This document shows, piece after piece, positions 1 to 8,201 of a DNA stretch of 16,202 nucleotides. A model generated the notes under the pieces. The model saw only the letters and a program-made list of their open reading frames with translations, made no database searches and had not been told where the DNA came from. The stretch comes from Candidatus Helarchaeota archaeon (GTDB lineage Archaea > Asgardarchaeota > Lokiarchaeia > Helarchaeales > HEL-GB-A), in NCBI GenBank assembly GCA_013375405.1, contig JABXJU010000090.1, positions 1 through 16,202 of the forward strand, in the 5' to 3' direction. Positions within the stretch are counted from its first letter, which is position 1, and every line of letters starts with the position of its first letter. The position numbers and the translations under genes were made by a program.

Positions 1-2
1 GG

Positions 3-80
3 TATTATACAGCCTTAGCTCGATACAGTGTGAATTTGAGAGCTCGTAAAAAGAGACCAAAAAGAAAACCACCACAGTAA
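3..80 (+). CDS. 3' end of an unrecognised protein with a basic C-terminal tail (partial)
   Basis: An open frame enters from the left edge and stops at TAA 78-80, giving about 25 residues. They include ALARYSVNLRARKK and then a Lys/Arg/Pro-rich tail. Such tails are common in nucleic-acid-binding proteins, but the piece is too short to assign a family. The other two plus-strand frames stop within 50 bases. The rightward direction agrees with the next genes, and the 159-bp gap after it separates it from the ATPase operon. It could still be a chance open frame. Confidence 0.4.
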   Translation, partial: YYTALARYSVNLRARKKRPKRKPPQ

Positions 81-239
81 TACACGGTTAAATAGCAGCA
101 TGTTACTTATAGTTTTATAGGGGTTTAATTATTCAAATTTTTGGTGTTCAGAGATAAGAAAAAAAATTGAATACTCCTCGAATTACGAGGTCATACAAAC
201 TTTATGCGTGAATTAAAAAGTTAGGATTTACTAATTTAA
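81..239 (+). promoter_or_regulatory. Intergenic region with an inverted repeat upstream of the AAA-Smc operon
   Basis: This AT-rich gap holds a 5-bp inverted repeat, CCTCG at 176-180 and CGAGG at 186-190, with the 5-nt spacer AATTA. It lies about 50 bp upstream of the AAA ATPase start. T- and A-rich tracts such as TTTTATAGG near 113-121 and AACTTTATG near 198-206 could be archaeal promoter elements or the termination region of the gene ending at 80. The repeat could be an operator or a weak hairpin. No RNA gene is visible. The role is inferred from position only. Confidence 0.3.
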
Positions 240-1883
240 ATGGGAATATTTATGTCTGATAAAGATTCAGAAAAGGAAGAATTTGCGATAAAGCGTATTA
301 CGACGCCCCATGGAGACGTTCCAACAGTAGAGAGTCTTATGGAAGCACTTAATTTAATTGTTGGTAGGATTAACGCAATATCAAAAGATTTCAATAATAG
401 AATGAAATATTCAGGTGCGACTATTGAAGCTTCTGAGTATATTGAACAAAATCTGAGTGATACCAATAAAAAAATCAATAACTTAAAAAATAAGTTGGCA
501 ACTAATTCGGATCAGATTGAAGAAATAAATACTAATGTTATGAAACTCGATGATGTAATAACTAACCTCGAAAGAATGACGAAGAATATTGTAAATGCAG
601 ATTTTTTACCCCAATCTAAGAGTATGGAAGATATTATTGAAATAAAAAGAATGACGAAGACTCTGAAGGATAGTATAATTGAGTTACAAAAGAGTCTTGG
701 GGAGGGAGCTCTAGAATTAGAGATGTTATATTGGGAATATACGGATACGAGGATTAAAGAAAATTTAGCAGATATCGTGGCTTATGAATCTGAAAAGAAT
801 AAGATCCTCAATTTTTTTAAAATTTTAAACTTACCAAAGCCAGTACTAGATATTGATGCGAAAATCTTGCTGTATGGTCCTTCGGGAACGGGAAAGAGCT
901 CTCTACTTCGAGCTATTGCAAAAGATCAAAAGGTAAAAATTGTTGAATTGAATCTCCCGTTAATTATTTCCTTAAGACCACCAAAACAAGTTGAAAGCCT
1001 GAATAGTTTATTTTACAACTTAAAAGATAAAGAAGAATTCAAACCCTGTGTATTGCTTATGGATAATTTTGAAATGATTCAAAAGATTCAAGATAATTCC
1101 TTATATTTACCATTTATAGAAACTTTAATCTTGGAAATGGGTAGAATTCATTTAACAAAAGATAAAATTCTAGTAATAGCCATTTTGAATGGCATTGAAC
1201 CATTAGAAAAGCATCTTTTAGATCAATTTAATGAAAAAGTTGAAATCAAATTTCCAGATCAAATTTCCAGGGCATTGATTTTAAGGAAAATGTTTAATGA
1301 AATTAATTTAGAGATGGATCTGGATATGGATGAAATCAGCAGTAAACTAGCTGAACCTGTAATGACGGAGGGTTTTTCGGGAAACGATTTTAAGGAGGTC
1401 ATGAATATTGCAAAATTACAGGCATTCGTTGAAGGCAAGACATTACTTAATGAAAAAAATTTGGATGATGCAATTCAAGTAATAAAGAGCCGGAAGGAAT
1501 TACAAAAATCTTCTGAAGATGCATTAGGATTGAAAGGAGATTCCGATTCTAAAGTGAAAATACAACATCTTGAGGATGAAATATCGAATGTTAAGATGTT
1601 ATTAGCTAATTCAACACGAATGATGAAACATGCCCTTCGTTTAGCCCTTACAGATAATTACAATTTTATAAATCGTCTTTTTAATCATTATGAAGCGACC
1701 AAAAAAACTCTTAAAATAAAAGAAATTGCGCAAGTTACGGGACTAACAGAAGAAAATGTGTTGAAAATTTTGAAGAAAATGCCATATAAATTGTTATTCC
1801 CAAAAATTGGAGACCAATATTATGTAATTTTTGATAAAACAACACTTGAAGAAATTTTGGCAGAATTAGCACTTGCCATATAA
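240..1883 (+). CDS. Coiled-coil AAA ATPase with C-terminal winged helix, head of the Smc-ScpAB operon
   Basis: This 547-residue protein has predicted coiled coil at about 65-160, a AAA core at about 175-420, another short coil at 436-460, and a winged-helix-like C-terminus at about 480-547. Walker A is GPSGTGKS (213-220). The Walker B strand reads VLLMDNFE (271-278), with Asn276 where AAA proteins carry the catalytic Glu. The sensor-1 strand is followed by LLDQFNEKVEI, where AAA proteins usually show Arg fingers (RPGRFD-type), and no Arg is present. The lid motif GFSGNDFKEV (378-387) is typical of classical AAA proteins. ATP binding is therefore likely and efficient hydrolysis doubtful. The gene ends 28 nt before smc, so it is probably cotranscribed and may act with the SMC complex or on DNA. 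ATG 252 is an alternative start, with GGGAA placed as a better Shine-Dalgarno site. No characterised family name can be given from sequence alone. Confidence 0.85.
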   Translation: MGIFMSDKDSEKEEFAIKRITTPHGDVPTVESLMEALNLIVGRINAISKDFNNRMKYSGATIEASEYIEQNLSDTNKKINNLKNKLATNSDQIEEINTNVMKLDDVITNLERMTKNIVNADFLPQSKSMEDIIEIKRMTKTLKDSIIELQKSLGEGALELEMLYWEYTDTRIKENLADIVAYESEKNKILNFFKILNLPKPVLDIDAKILLYGPSGTGKSSLLRAIAKDQKVKIVELNLPLIISLRPPKQVESLNSLFYNLKDKEEFKPCVLLMDNFEMIQKIQDNSLYLPFIETLILEMGRIHLTKDKILVIAILNGIEPLEKHLLDQFNEKVEIKFPDQISRALILRKMFNEINLEMDLDMDEISSKLAEPVMTEGFSGNDFKEVMNIAKLQAFVEGKTLLNEKNLDDAIQVIKSRKELQKSSEDALGLKGDSDSKVKIQHLEDEISNVKMLLANSTRMMKHALRLALTDNYNFINRLFNHYEATKKTLKIKEIAQVTGLTEENVLKILKKMPYKLLFPKIGDQYYVIFDKTTLEEILAELALAI

Positions 1884-1911
1884 ATGAGATGATATAAAGG
1901 CGAATTAGAGA

Positions 1912-4900
1912 GTGTATTTGAAAAAATTAGTAATAAGCAACTTCAAAACTTTCAATGGATCAAAAGAATTAATTTTTTCAAAAGGATATACTATATTATC
2001 CGGTCCAAATGGTTCAGGAAAGAGTAATACATTAGATGCAATACTATTTGTTTTAGGACGACATGATGAACGACTTAAAAAGACAGTTGTAGAGGTTATT
2101 AGCAAAGATTTTAGTACGAATAAATTATTAGCAGATTTTGCAGAAGTTAATTTAGTTTTTTCTATGGATAACAATTTAAAAGGGGAAAATGAATCCGAAG
2201 AAATAATTGTTTCGAGACAGCTCCGTATTCCAGCAAGCGGAAAGGCTTATTCAGTTTATAAGTTAAATGGGAAAGAAACGAATTTAAGTGAAATTTTAAA
2301 ATTTATTCCAGTTATGGATTATAACATAGTTAAACAAGGAGAAATAACTTCAAGGATGTATGAAACGCCAGAAAGTCGTCGTAAACTGATAGAAAAGGTG
2401 GCTGGACTAGCTCAGTTGGATCCTTTAATATCAGAAAGCACAGCAAAAATCATAAACGCAAGAGAAACTTTAAAGCATATAGGATTATTATTAAAAGAGG
2501 CTCAAAGGCGTTTAAAGGATTTAGAGAAAGAAAAAAATAGGGCACTTAATTATCGAAAATTAGAGAATGAATTAAATAAATTCAAAGCTATTAAAATATA
2601 TTCAACCAAGTTAGAGCTTATCACAAAATTAAATGAATTAGAAGATCAAATAATAAGTAAAAAAGAAAATATTACAAGGATTCAAACACAAATTTCCAAT
2701 TTAAAACTGGAGATTGCGCAAATTAATCAGCGCTTTGCAGATCTAGAGCAGCAAAAGCGAGAATTTGAGAAGAAAAAAACTGAAATTTCAATTCGTTATG
2801 AAATGGATTTAAAACAGATAGAAGAAATGGATCAGAGAGTTGAGGAATTAGAAGCGTTTACCCAATCTTTAGAAGAACGAATTGAGAAAATGAAACAAGA
2901 TATTCGAAACTTGAATCAAGATAAACAAAAGCTTCTCCAACGGGTGAAAAAATCAATAGAGAAAGAAGGTCAAATCCTAAATGAAATTAAAGAATTTCAA
3001 TATCAGAATAAAAGCTTGGAATTAACGCTCCCTCGATTGAAAGAGAAAGTTAATGAATTAGATTTGAAAAGAACATCATTATTTACAGAAATAAATGAAA
3101 AAGATAAGATTTTACGGCAAATTGATCTTCAAATACGGGAATTACGACAAAAAAGAATGAATTTAGAAGAAAAGATGGAAGAATTTGAAGAAATCAAGCA
3201 GGACCAAACTTCAAATCTTGGAAAGACAACAAGAGAATTAAGACGACTCGAAGGGCAAATTAAGGTTAATAAGCAAAAAATTGAGAAATTAAAGCGAGAA
3301 CTTGTATTAAACCAACAATTAATAGATAAACAACGTTTAGGGTTTCAAGAATTAGAATTAAAAAAAGTGGAATTACAAAAAGAAATCTCACATTATCAAC
3401 AATTATTACAGGAAACTAAACCTAATTATAGTTATGCTGTTCAAAAAGTCTTAGAAGGACGAGATAAGAAAGTATTAAGGGGCGTAATAGGTACCATTAT
3501 AGAATTAATTGAGGATATCCAATCTGAATATGCTATAGCCATTGAAGCAGTAGGCGGCTTCAAATTACAGAATATAGTTACGAGAAATTTTGAAATTACG
3601 AAACAAATTATTAATTATGTTAAAAAAATAAAGGTTGGAAAAATTACTTTTTATCCCTTAGATACTTTACAAGACTGGCATCTAAAATCTACTCCAAATG
3701 ATCCAAAAGTTATTGGAAAGATTATTGATTTAATCAAATTTGATCGAGATAAATATCAACGAGTTATGGCCAATATTTTTAAAAATACACTTCTTGTTCG
3801 AGATCTGGATACTGCAAAGAAGTATCGTTCATATCGTGCAGTTACACTTGAAGGGGATTTAGTTGAACCCGGAGGGTGGGTAACTACACGAGGAAAATTT
3901 GAACCGCGTTTCCTTCTTATAAAAGAATTCTATAGAAAGAAAATTAACGAAAAAAAGGCAGAATTAGATAAAATTCACCAATTTTCCAAAAGTTTAAAAT
4001 CTGAACAAGAAAAATTAGGGAAGCAAAATCAAACTAAACAAATTAGATTGGAAGAATTAGTAGATTTAAATAGTATCACAAAGGGCCGTATTCTCGAATT
4101 ACAAAAGAAAATAAAGGACTTGGAATTTGACATTAAAAAATGGCAAAATGAATTAGGAAAAATAAAAACAGAATTAATGGATACCAAAGCTGGAGAACAA
4201 AACGCTCATATCAGTTTGTCAAAAGTGTTAGAGGAATTAGATGCTTTAAATAAACAGAAAGAAGAAATCGAAAAGGAAATTGCAGAAACAGAATTGGGGA
4301 AGACAGAACAACTAATTAATAAAAATAGGCGAGAAATCCTAAAATTAAGAGAGCAACAACGTAAATTTCAAAAAGACAGGGAGTTATTTGATTCACAGAT
4401 TAATCAGATTGAGTCGAGTATTTCAATAAAAACATCCCGTATAGAGGACATTAATAACCGGATTAATGAGGAGTTATTGAATGAACGGGAGAAATTATTA
4501 ACGAAAAAGAAAGACATTTTTAATAAAATTGAATCGGAACATGCACAGTTAAATTCAATTTTAGAAAATATAACAGGCATTGAAGCATTACAGAAGGAAT
4601 TACAAGAAAAGCACAATGAATTGATTGAAAAAATTAATAAAAATGAAGGGGAAATTGAAAATTTCAAAAAGTTCATCGCTGAAGAATTACAAACTAAAAA
4701 GATACGAATTGAATTACGGATTCAAGAAATAGAGAAGCAAATTCTGGATTTGGGTTTTGAAATAACAGAAGATTTTGAAATTAATTTAGAATATATTAAT
4801 CAGGAAATCAATCGTCTAGAAATAGAAATGAGTTCCTTAGGACTTATTGATCATCGAGCTCCAGAAAAATTTGAGGCCGAAAATACGAGACTCACTGAAT

Positions 4901-5454
4901 TAGTGAGCAAAAAAGGAGTTTATGAAAAGGAATTAGAGGCGGCATTGGAAACAAAAAGTGATCTTCTAACACAGAAGAAATTGAAATTTCTTAAAACGAT
5001 TTCTGAAATAAACAAATATTTGAATGAAATTTTTGTCAAATTGTATGGAAAAGGACATGCATCGCTTGTCCTAATTGATAAAAGCAATCCGTTAGAAAGT
5101 GGAGTTGATATTAAGGTAGATGTAGGAAGTGGAACAGTCGATTACATTGGTACCTTATCTGGTGGCGAAAAAAGCATGGTGGCATTAGCATTTATATTCG
5201 CAATCCAGAGATATCAAACTGCTCTAATCTATTTTCTTGATGAGATTGATTCATATTTAGACGATTCGCACTGTGAAGCTTTAGGACGTTTGTTAAAGGA
5301 TTTATCAGAAAATAGTCAATATATAGTCATAACTCCCCGCCTGAATGCATTGAGTACGTATGCAGATAGAATATATGGTGTTTGGTTAGAAAATGGAAAA
5401 ACGGAAATTGTTTGTCAACAAGCGGAGGATTTTGCATCAATCGAGGGGGCTTAA
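1912..5454 (+). CDS. smc: Chromosome segregation ATPase Smc
   Basis: This 1180-residue protein has the full SMC plan and usual length. The N-terminal half-head carries Walker A GPNGSGKS (31-38). A long coiled coil follows, then a hinge at about 521-660 (GVIGTIIELI, KITFYPLD, GDLVEPGG), the returning coil, and a C-terminal half-head. The latter has signature LSGGEKS (from 1082), Walker B FLDEID (Asp1110, Glu1111) and D-loop YLDD. SMC dimers bridge at the hinge, and the heads close on ATP and bind ScpA, to extrude or entrap DNA loops. Small departures are WVTTRG at the hinge exit, where many Smc have a TGG-type turn, and VITPRLN at the switch position near the C-terminus. The start is GTG 1912, which gives the expected N-terminus YLKKLVISNFKTF. 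The next gene's ATG follows the stop directly, so smc and scpA are translationally coupled. Confidence 0.97.
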   Translation: MYLKKLVISNFKTFNGSKELIFSKGYTILSGPNGSGKSNTLDAILFVLGRHDERLKKTVVEVISKDFSTNKLLADFAEVNLVFSMDNNLKGENESEEIIVSRQLRIPASGKAYSVYKLNGKETNLSEILKFIPVMDYNIVKQGEITSRMYETPESRRKLIEKVAGLAQLDPLISESTAKIINARETLKHIGLLLKEAQRRLKDLEKEKNRALNYRKLENELNKFKAIKIYSTKLELITKLNELEDQIISKKENITRIQTQISNLKLEIAQINQRFADLEQQKREFEKKKTEISIRYEMDLKQIEEMDQRVEELEAFTQSLEERIEKMKQDIRNLNQDKQKLLQRVKKSIEKEGQILNEIKEFQYQNKSLELTLPRLKEKVNELDLKRTSLFTEINEKDKILRQIDLQIRELRQKRMNLEEKMEEFEEIKQDQTSNLGKTTRELRRLEGQIKVNKQKIEKLKRELVLNQQLIDKQRLGFQELELKKVELQKEISHYQQLLQETKPNYSYAVQKVLEGRDKKVLRGVIGTIIELIEDIQSEYAIAIEAVGGFKLQNIVTRNFEITKQIINYVKKIKVGKITFYPLDTLQDWHLKSTPNDPKVIGKIIDLIKFDRDKYQRVMANIFKNTLLVRDLDTAKKYRSYRAVTLEGDLVEPGGWVTTRGKFEPRFLLIKEFYRKKINEKKAELDKIHQFSKSLKSEQEKLGKQNQTKQIRLEELVDLNSITKGRILELQKKIKDLEFDIKKWQNELGKIKTELMDTKAGEQNAHISLSKVLEELDALNKQKEEIEKEIAETELGKTEQLINKNRREILKLREQQRKFQKDRELFDSQINQIESSISIKTSRIEDINNRINEELLNEREKLLTKKKDIFNKIESEHAQLNSILENITGIEALQKELQEKHNELIEKINKNEGEIENFKKFIAEELQTKKIRIELRIQEIEKQILDLGFEITEDFEINLEYINQEINRLEIEMSSLGLIDHRAPEKFEAENTRLTELVSKKGVYEKELEAALETKSDLLTQKKLKFLKTISEINKYLNEIFVKLYGKGHASLVLIDKSNPLESGVDIKVDVGSGTVDYIGTLSGGEKSMVALAFIFAIQRYQTALIYFLDEIDSYLDDSHCEALGRLLKDLSENSQYIVITPRLNALSTYADRIYGVWLENGKTEIVCQQAEDFASIEGA

Positions 5455-6132
5455 ATGGCTGAAGAGGACTCAAATTCGAACCATAATGGAATTAATAAAA
5501 TTTTAGACTTATATCAGGAAGCTTTAACTAAAACAAGCAAATTAGAAGATTTAGATTTAATTAATCTTTTTTTTCATCCATTACGTGCCACAATAAATGA
5601 AGGACGATATGATTATAAATTAATTAAAGCAGTTTATTCTGCAACAAACCTTCTAGATTTAAAGGTTCAAACTTTATTGGATAAAACTTTACAGAGGAAA
5701 GGATTCAAGAAACCACTTCCCTTAGATTCAAAAGAAACAGTCCTTTCCACTGCATTAAGTTTATCGAAATCTATCAGCCCTTTAGCAAGACCTCTTTTAC
5801 CGTCTAATATTACGAAAGCGTATGTTGAATTAATGATTCATCGGAAAAAGAAACGTGCTTATGATTCGGAACCAAACCGGATGTCCTATGATCCCGTTGA
5901 AATTGAGCCAATTTCCATCGAAGAAGATAAAGAAAAACTCCTTCATAAAATAAGATTATTGAAGAAATCTTCGATTGAATTACCAAAATTGTTAAAAGAA
6001 AAGACATGGGAGGAAGTAACAAGGATTTTGAATATTCTACTCCATCTTGCCCATGAGAGGAAGATTAAATTATATCAGGAAGATTTTCCCACGGGCAAAA
6101 TTATAATTATTTATGAAGGGGGGAAAAATTGA
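5455..6132 (+). CDS. scpA: Segregation and condensation protein A (kleisin)
   Basis: This 225-residue protein starts at ATG 5455, immediately after the smc stop, with a GAGGGGG Shine-Dalgarno sequence just upstream inside smc. The N-terminal helices (about 12-75) fit the part of a kleisin that contacts the Smc neck. The middle is charged and probably flexible (130-160). The C-terminus (about 183-220: TWEEVTRILNILLHLAHERK, then KLYQED and IIII) matches the ScpA winged-helix domain that caps an Smc head. ScpA closes the Smc ring and recruits ScpB. The assignment rests on position in the operon and on the C-terminal pattern, because the N-terminal half is divergent. The gene overlaps scpB by 4 nt. 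Confidence 0.88.
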   Translation: MAEEDSNSNHNGINKILDLYQEALTKTSKLEDLDLINLFFHPLRATINEGRYDYKLIKAVYSATNLLDLKVQTLLDKTLQRKGFKKPLPLDSKETVLSTALSLSKSISPLARPLLPSNITKAYVELMIHRKKKRAYDSEPNRMSYDPVEIEPISIEEDKEKLLHKIRLLKKSSIELPKLLKEKTWEEVTRILNILLHLAHERKIKLYQEDFPTGKIIIIYEGGKN

Positions 6133-6620
6133 ATCATTTAGAATTATTACAAGCCCTTATGCTTCTTAGAGGTCCTGAGGGGGTTTCAATGAGTGATATT
6201 TATAGTATTACAGGAAAAAAAGATATGGAATATGCTTTCTATCTTCTTTCCACCCTCGAAGAATCATTTCAAAATACGCCAATTCAAGTAAAATTTATCG
6301 CCACCTCTAAAAGATATCAAATTGTGATTCCACATGAACTTATCACCTCCTTAGAAGAGAAACGGGTCCTAACGCCAATTTTATCAAAAGCTGCAAGGGC
6401 CACACTCGCTTGTATAGTATTAAATACTATTAAAGAAGAACCTATTACCCTCTCTCTGCTAAAAAAATTGCGTGGTTTAAATGTTACAAAGCATTTAAAA
6501 GAATTAGAAGAAAATGGGTATATTTCTCAAGAAGATAAACATATTATTATTACAAATAAACTCATTTCAGAAGTGGATATTTCTTCATTAGTAAAGGAGT
6601 TAGAAAGCGTCGAGCTTTAA
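6129..6620 (+). CDS. scpB: Segregation and condensation protein B (tandem winged-helix, KITE-like)
   Basis: This 163-residue protein starts at TTG 6129, overlapping the scpA stop by 4 nt, with AAGGGGGG about 6 nt before it. That arrangement implies translational coupling. Two winged-helix units are visible. The first covers about residues 1-75 (LLQALMLLRGPEGVSMSDI, then a helix and a wing at FIATSKRYQIVI). The second covers about 85-163 (RATLACIVLNTIKEEPIT, then LKELEENGYISQ). This is the ScpB layout: a dimer that binds the central part of ScpA. Sequence identity to bacterial ScpB looks low, so the call depends partly on its place directly after smc and scpA. No upstream promoter is expected. 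Confidence 0.85.
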   Translation: MNHLELLQALMLLRGPEGVSMSDIYSITGKKDMEYAFYLLSTLEESFQNTPIQVKFIATSKRYQIVIPHELITSLEEKRVLTPILSKAARATLACIVLNTIKEEPITLSLLKKLRGLNVTKHLKELEENGYISQEDKHIIITNKLISEVDISSLVKELESVEL

Positions 6621-6674
6621 CTAGAGAAAAGCTTTTAACGTAACTATTTACAGTTTCTAATAGGAGTATAAATT

Positions 6675-6983
6675 ATGACCAACCCAATTAAGAGATTTTT
6701 TCAAATTATTAAAGCGATTGTTTTATTACCAGTTTCGTTTCTCCAAATGAGGCGAGGGCTCCAAGAAATAGAAAAGTTAAGAGAATTACCTGAAGATCCA
6801 GAAGAATTGAGAAAATTGCTTGCTAAAATGGGAGTAGAAGATGAGATGATCCCCTTTTTTAATCCCATTATGCCTCAACAAGTTCCCAATTCAAAAGTGA
6901 CTGAGGTAGATCTTTCTTACTTAGATACCTTAGATGAGGAGGAAGAGGAGGAAGAAGATAGTTTTGATGAAGAACTTCAGTGA
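6675..6983 (+). CDS. Small conserved-looking protein with hydrophobic N-terminus and acidic tail
   Basis: This 102-residue protein starts at ATG 6675 with a good Shine-Dalgarno site (AGGAG about 8 nt upstream). Residues 8-24 form a hydrophobic stretch (FFQIIKAIVLLPVSFLQ) that could be a membrane-associated helix. A charged helix rich in Glu/Leu/Arg follows (28-52), then a Pro/Met-rich segment. The C-terminus is very acidic, with eight consecutive Glu at about 88-95. No family is recognised. It sits 54 bp after scpB and overlaps the DUF167 gene by 4 nt, so the two are probably made from one mRNA, perhaps as a read-through part of the smc operon. Confidence 0.75.
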   Translation: MTNPIKRFFQIIKAIVLLPVSFLQMRRGLQEIEKLRELPEDPEELRKLLAKMGVEDEMIPFFNPIMPQQVPNSKVTEVDLSYLDTLDEEEEEEEDSFDEELQ

Positions 6984-7222
6984 AAATCTTGGTAAATAAG
7001 TTAATTACTCTAATTGTAAAACCGCATTCAAAACAGGTCAATATAAAACAACTAGATCCTAAAACCTATGAGATCGCTATCTCATCAAAACCAGAAAAAG
7101 GGAAAGCAAATAAGGAAATTATTGAAGAATTAGCAAAATTTTTTAAAATTAAGAAATCTAAAATAACGATTCTTAAGGGGCATAAATCTCGGCATAAAAT
7201 TATTCAAATTGAAGATTTTTGA
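6980..7222 (+). CDS. DUF167/YggU family protein
   Basis: This 80-residue protein has a GTG start at 6980, inside GTGA that also holds the stop of the preceding gene. The pattern LIVKPHSKQ, then KPEKGKANKEIIEELAKFF, then KITILKGHKSRHKIIQI matches DUF167 proteins. These are compact alpha/beta proteins with a conserved GKAN segment and a basic S/G-x-x-S-R-x-K loop. Their biochemical role is not settled. Length is at the short end of the family, with nothing missing. The gene ends 8 nt from the convergent CYTH gene, and T-rich sequence at 7214-7232 probably serves as terminator. Confidence 0.88.
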   Translation: MKILVNKLITLIVKPHSKQVNIKQLDPKTYEIAISSKPEKGKANKEIIEELAKFFKIKKSKITILKGHKSRHKIIQIEDF

Positions 7223-7248
7223 CCGGTTTTTAATCAAATTTTAATAAA
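7212..7248. terminator. T/A-rich stretch between two convergent genes
   Basis: The DUF167 gene and the CYTH gene converge with only 7 bp between stop codons. The junction reads GATTTTTTGACCGGTTTTTAATC. It gives T-runs on the plus strand (TTTTTT and TTTTT), and the A-run opposite offers fewer T on the minus strand. T-tracts alone can terminate archaeal RNA polymerase, so a terminator here is plausible for rightward transcription. Confidence 0.4.
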
Positions 7249-7832
7249 TCAAGATGTTCTGCTACTATATAAGGGAGGGTGTTGGATGTAACGTTTTCCA
7301 TAGGAATATCTAGAAGTGAAATAATTTCTAGAAAAGTATTTTCTATTTTTGTTAAATCTTCACCCCATAGTTCAATTTCTGCAGAGTAACCAAGTTGATC
7401 TATCTGTTCTAGAGCGACTATAAATTTTAGAGGGCGTAATATTTCAAATAATTTCCCGCTAGTTTTTTTAATTGTAAAATGGGGTTGAAAATCCCACGAG
7501 AGAAGAAGTATTTCAGCTGATTTTTTATCCCCCTTATAGAGTTCAATTTTCCCTTCGGGAAATTTAGATTGTTTAAATTGAAAAGTTTTACCAGAGATTA
7601 TATCATTTTCTGTAAATAAAATTCGGGAAACTTTATCTGGTAATAGATGTTCGCGTATTCGCATGGTTTTTCTATTGGGGTCCCAGTTTGAACTCGGATT
7701 TTTAGGAAGGTAGATGTGATCATTAAATTTATAATAATAAATTACTTTGGAATTGAAGCTTTCCATTTTTTTAAGGAATTCGCCCATATCATCAATCAAG
7801 ATACGTATTTCGGATTCAAACTTTTTCTTCAT
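7230..7832 (-). CDS. CYTH-domain protein (class IV adenylate cyclase / thiamine triphosphatase superfamily)
   Basis: This 200-residue protein has the spaced charged motifs of the CYTH tunnel fold. The N-terminal strand is FESEIRI (5-11), a form of ExExK/R. MRIR follows at 57-60, a Lys pair at 122-123, and LEQIDQLGYSAEIEL at 141-155, matching the CYTH pattern of an acidic residue, then G-x-x-x-E-I-E. Family members bind triphosphate groups with divalent metal and include CyaB cyclases, thiamine triphosphatases and inorganic triphosphatases. Which reaction applies here cannot be told. The start is ATG 7832 with GGAAG about 9 nt upstream. It is divergent from the FTR-like gene. Confidence 0.82.
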   Translation of the reverse strand: MKKKFESEIRILIDDMGEFLKKMESFNSKVIYYYKFNDHIYLPKNPSSNWDPNRKTMRIREHLLPDKVSRILFTENDIISGKTFQFKQSKFPEGKIELYKGDKKSAEILLLSWDFQPHFTIKKTSGKLFEILRPLKFIVALEQIDQLGYSAEIELWGEDLTKIENTFLEIISLLDIPMENVTSNTLPYIVAEHLDLLKFD

Positions 7833-7938
7833 ATTATCTATCTTCCATTACTTTCCTTTTTCAATTGATTAGATGACCAAGTTTATAATATTGCCGATAT
7901 AATTATATCAAAATTAAAATTTTATAGGATTGATAATA
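7833..7938. promoter_or_regulatory. Divergent promoter region with a perfect 14-bp palindrome
   Basis: The gap between the divergent CYTH and FTR-like genes holds GATATAATTATATC at 7896-7909, which equals its own reverse complement. It sits near the middle of the gap and is TATA-like. It could be a TATA element read by both genes or an operator. A second AT-rich element (TTTATAATATT, 7882-7892) could serve the CYTH gene. Function is inferred from position and symmetry. Confidence 0.45.
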
Positions 7939-8196
7939 ATGGGTAGGACTTTGGAAACGGCTGAAAAAATAGCCAATAAGAAAGGGTGGAAAGTTAATCC
8001 AGATAGAAAAGCTGCACAGGAAATTATCGATGGTCTCAACAAAAATAAGGAGATAAAAGGAAGATATTATTGTCCATGTAAACTTGTTACAGGGGATCCC
8101 GAAGTGGATAAAGATATAATTTGTCCTTGCAAAGATTCTCAGAAAGAAATTGATGCAATGGGGCATTGTCATTGTGGTTTATTTTATAAGAAATAA
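7939..8196 (+). CDS. Ferredoxin:thioredoxin reductase catalytic (beta) subunit-like iron-sulfur protein
   Basis: This 85-residue protein (from ATG 7939) has CPC at 45-47, CPC at 62-64 and CHC at 77-79, spaced x14 and x12. These are the six cysteines of FTR beta chains. In the plant enzyme, four hold a [4Fe-4S] cluster and two form the adjacent redox disulfide. By analogy Cys47 and Cys79 are the redox pair. The N-terminal helical part (LETAEKIANKKGWKVNPD) also fits. The spacing differs from the plant x16/x8 pattern, as expected for a divergent archaeal form. No variable (alpha) subunit, ferredoxin or thioredoxin gene lies beside it, so it probably works alone or with proteins encoded elsewhere, passing ferredoxin electrons to disulfides. 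TTG 7930 is a possible earlier start, but ATG with GGAT upstream is preferred. Confidence 0.9.
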   Translation: MGRTLETAEKIANKKGWKVNPDRKAAQEIIDGLNKNKEIKGRYYCPCKLVTGDPEVDKDIICPCKDSQKEIDAMGHCHCGLFYKK

Positions 8197-8201
8197 ATAA
8201 T

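Noticed and set aside
571..660. 15-bp direct repeat AAAGAATGACGAAGA at 571-585 and 646-660
   Set aside because: Both copies are in frame inside the coiled-coil part of the AAA protein (ERMTK and KRMTK). Repetition of coil codons is enough to explain it.
240..1883. Proteasome-activating nucleotidase (PAN) for the AAA protein
   Set aside because: There is no recognisable OB domain pattern or C-terminal HbYX motif (it ends LALAI). The winged-helix-like C-terminus and missing catalytic residues do not fit PAN.
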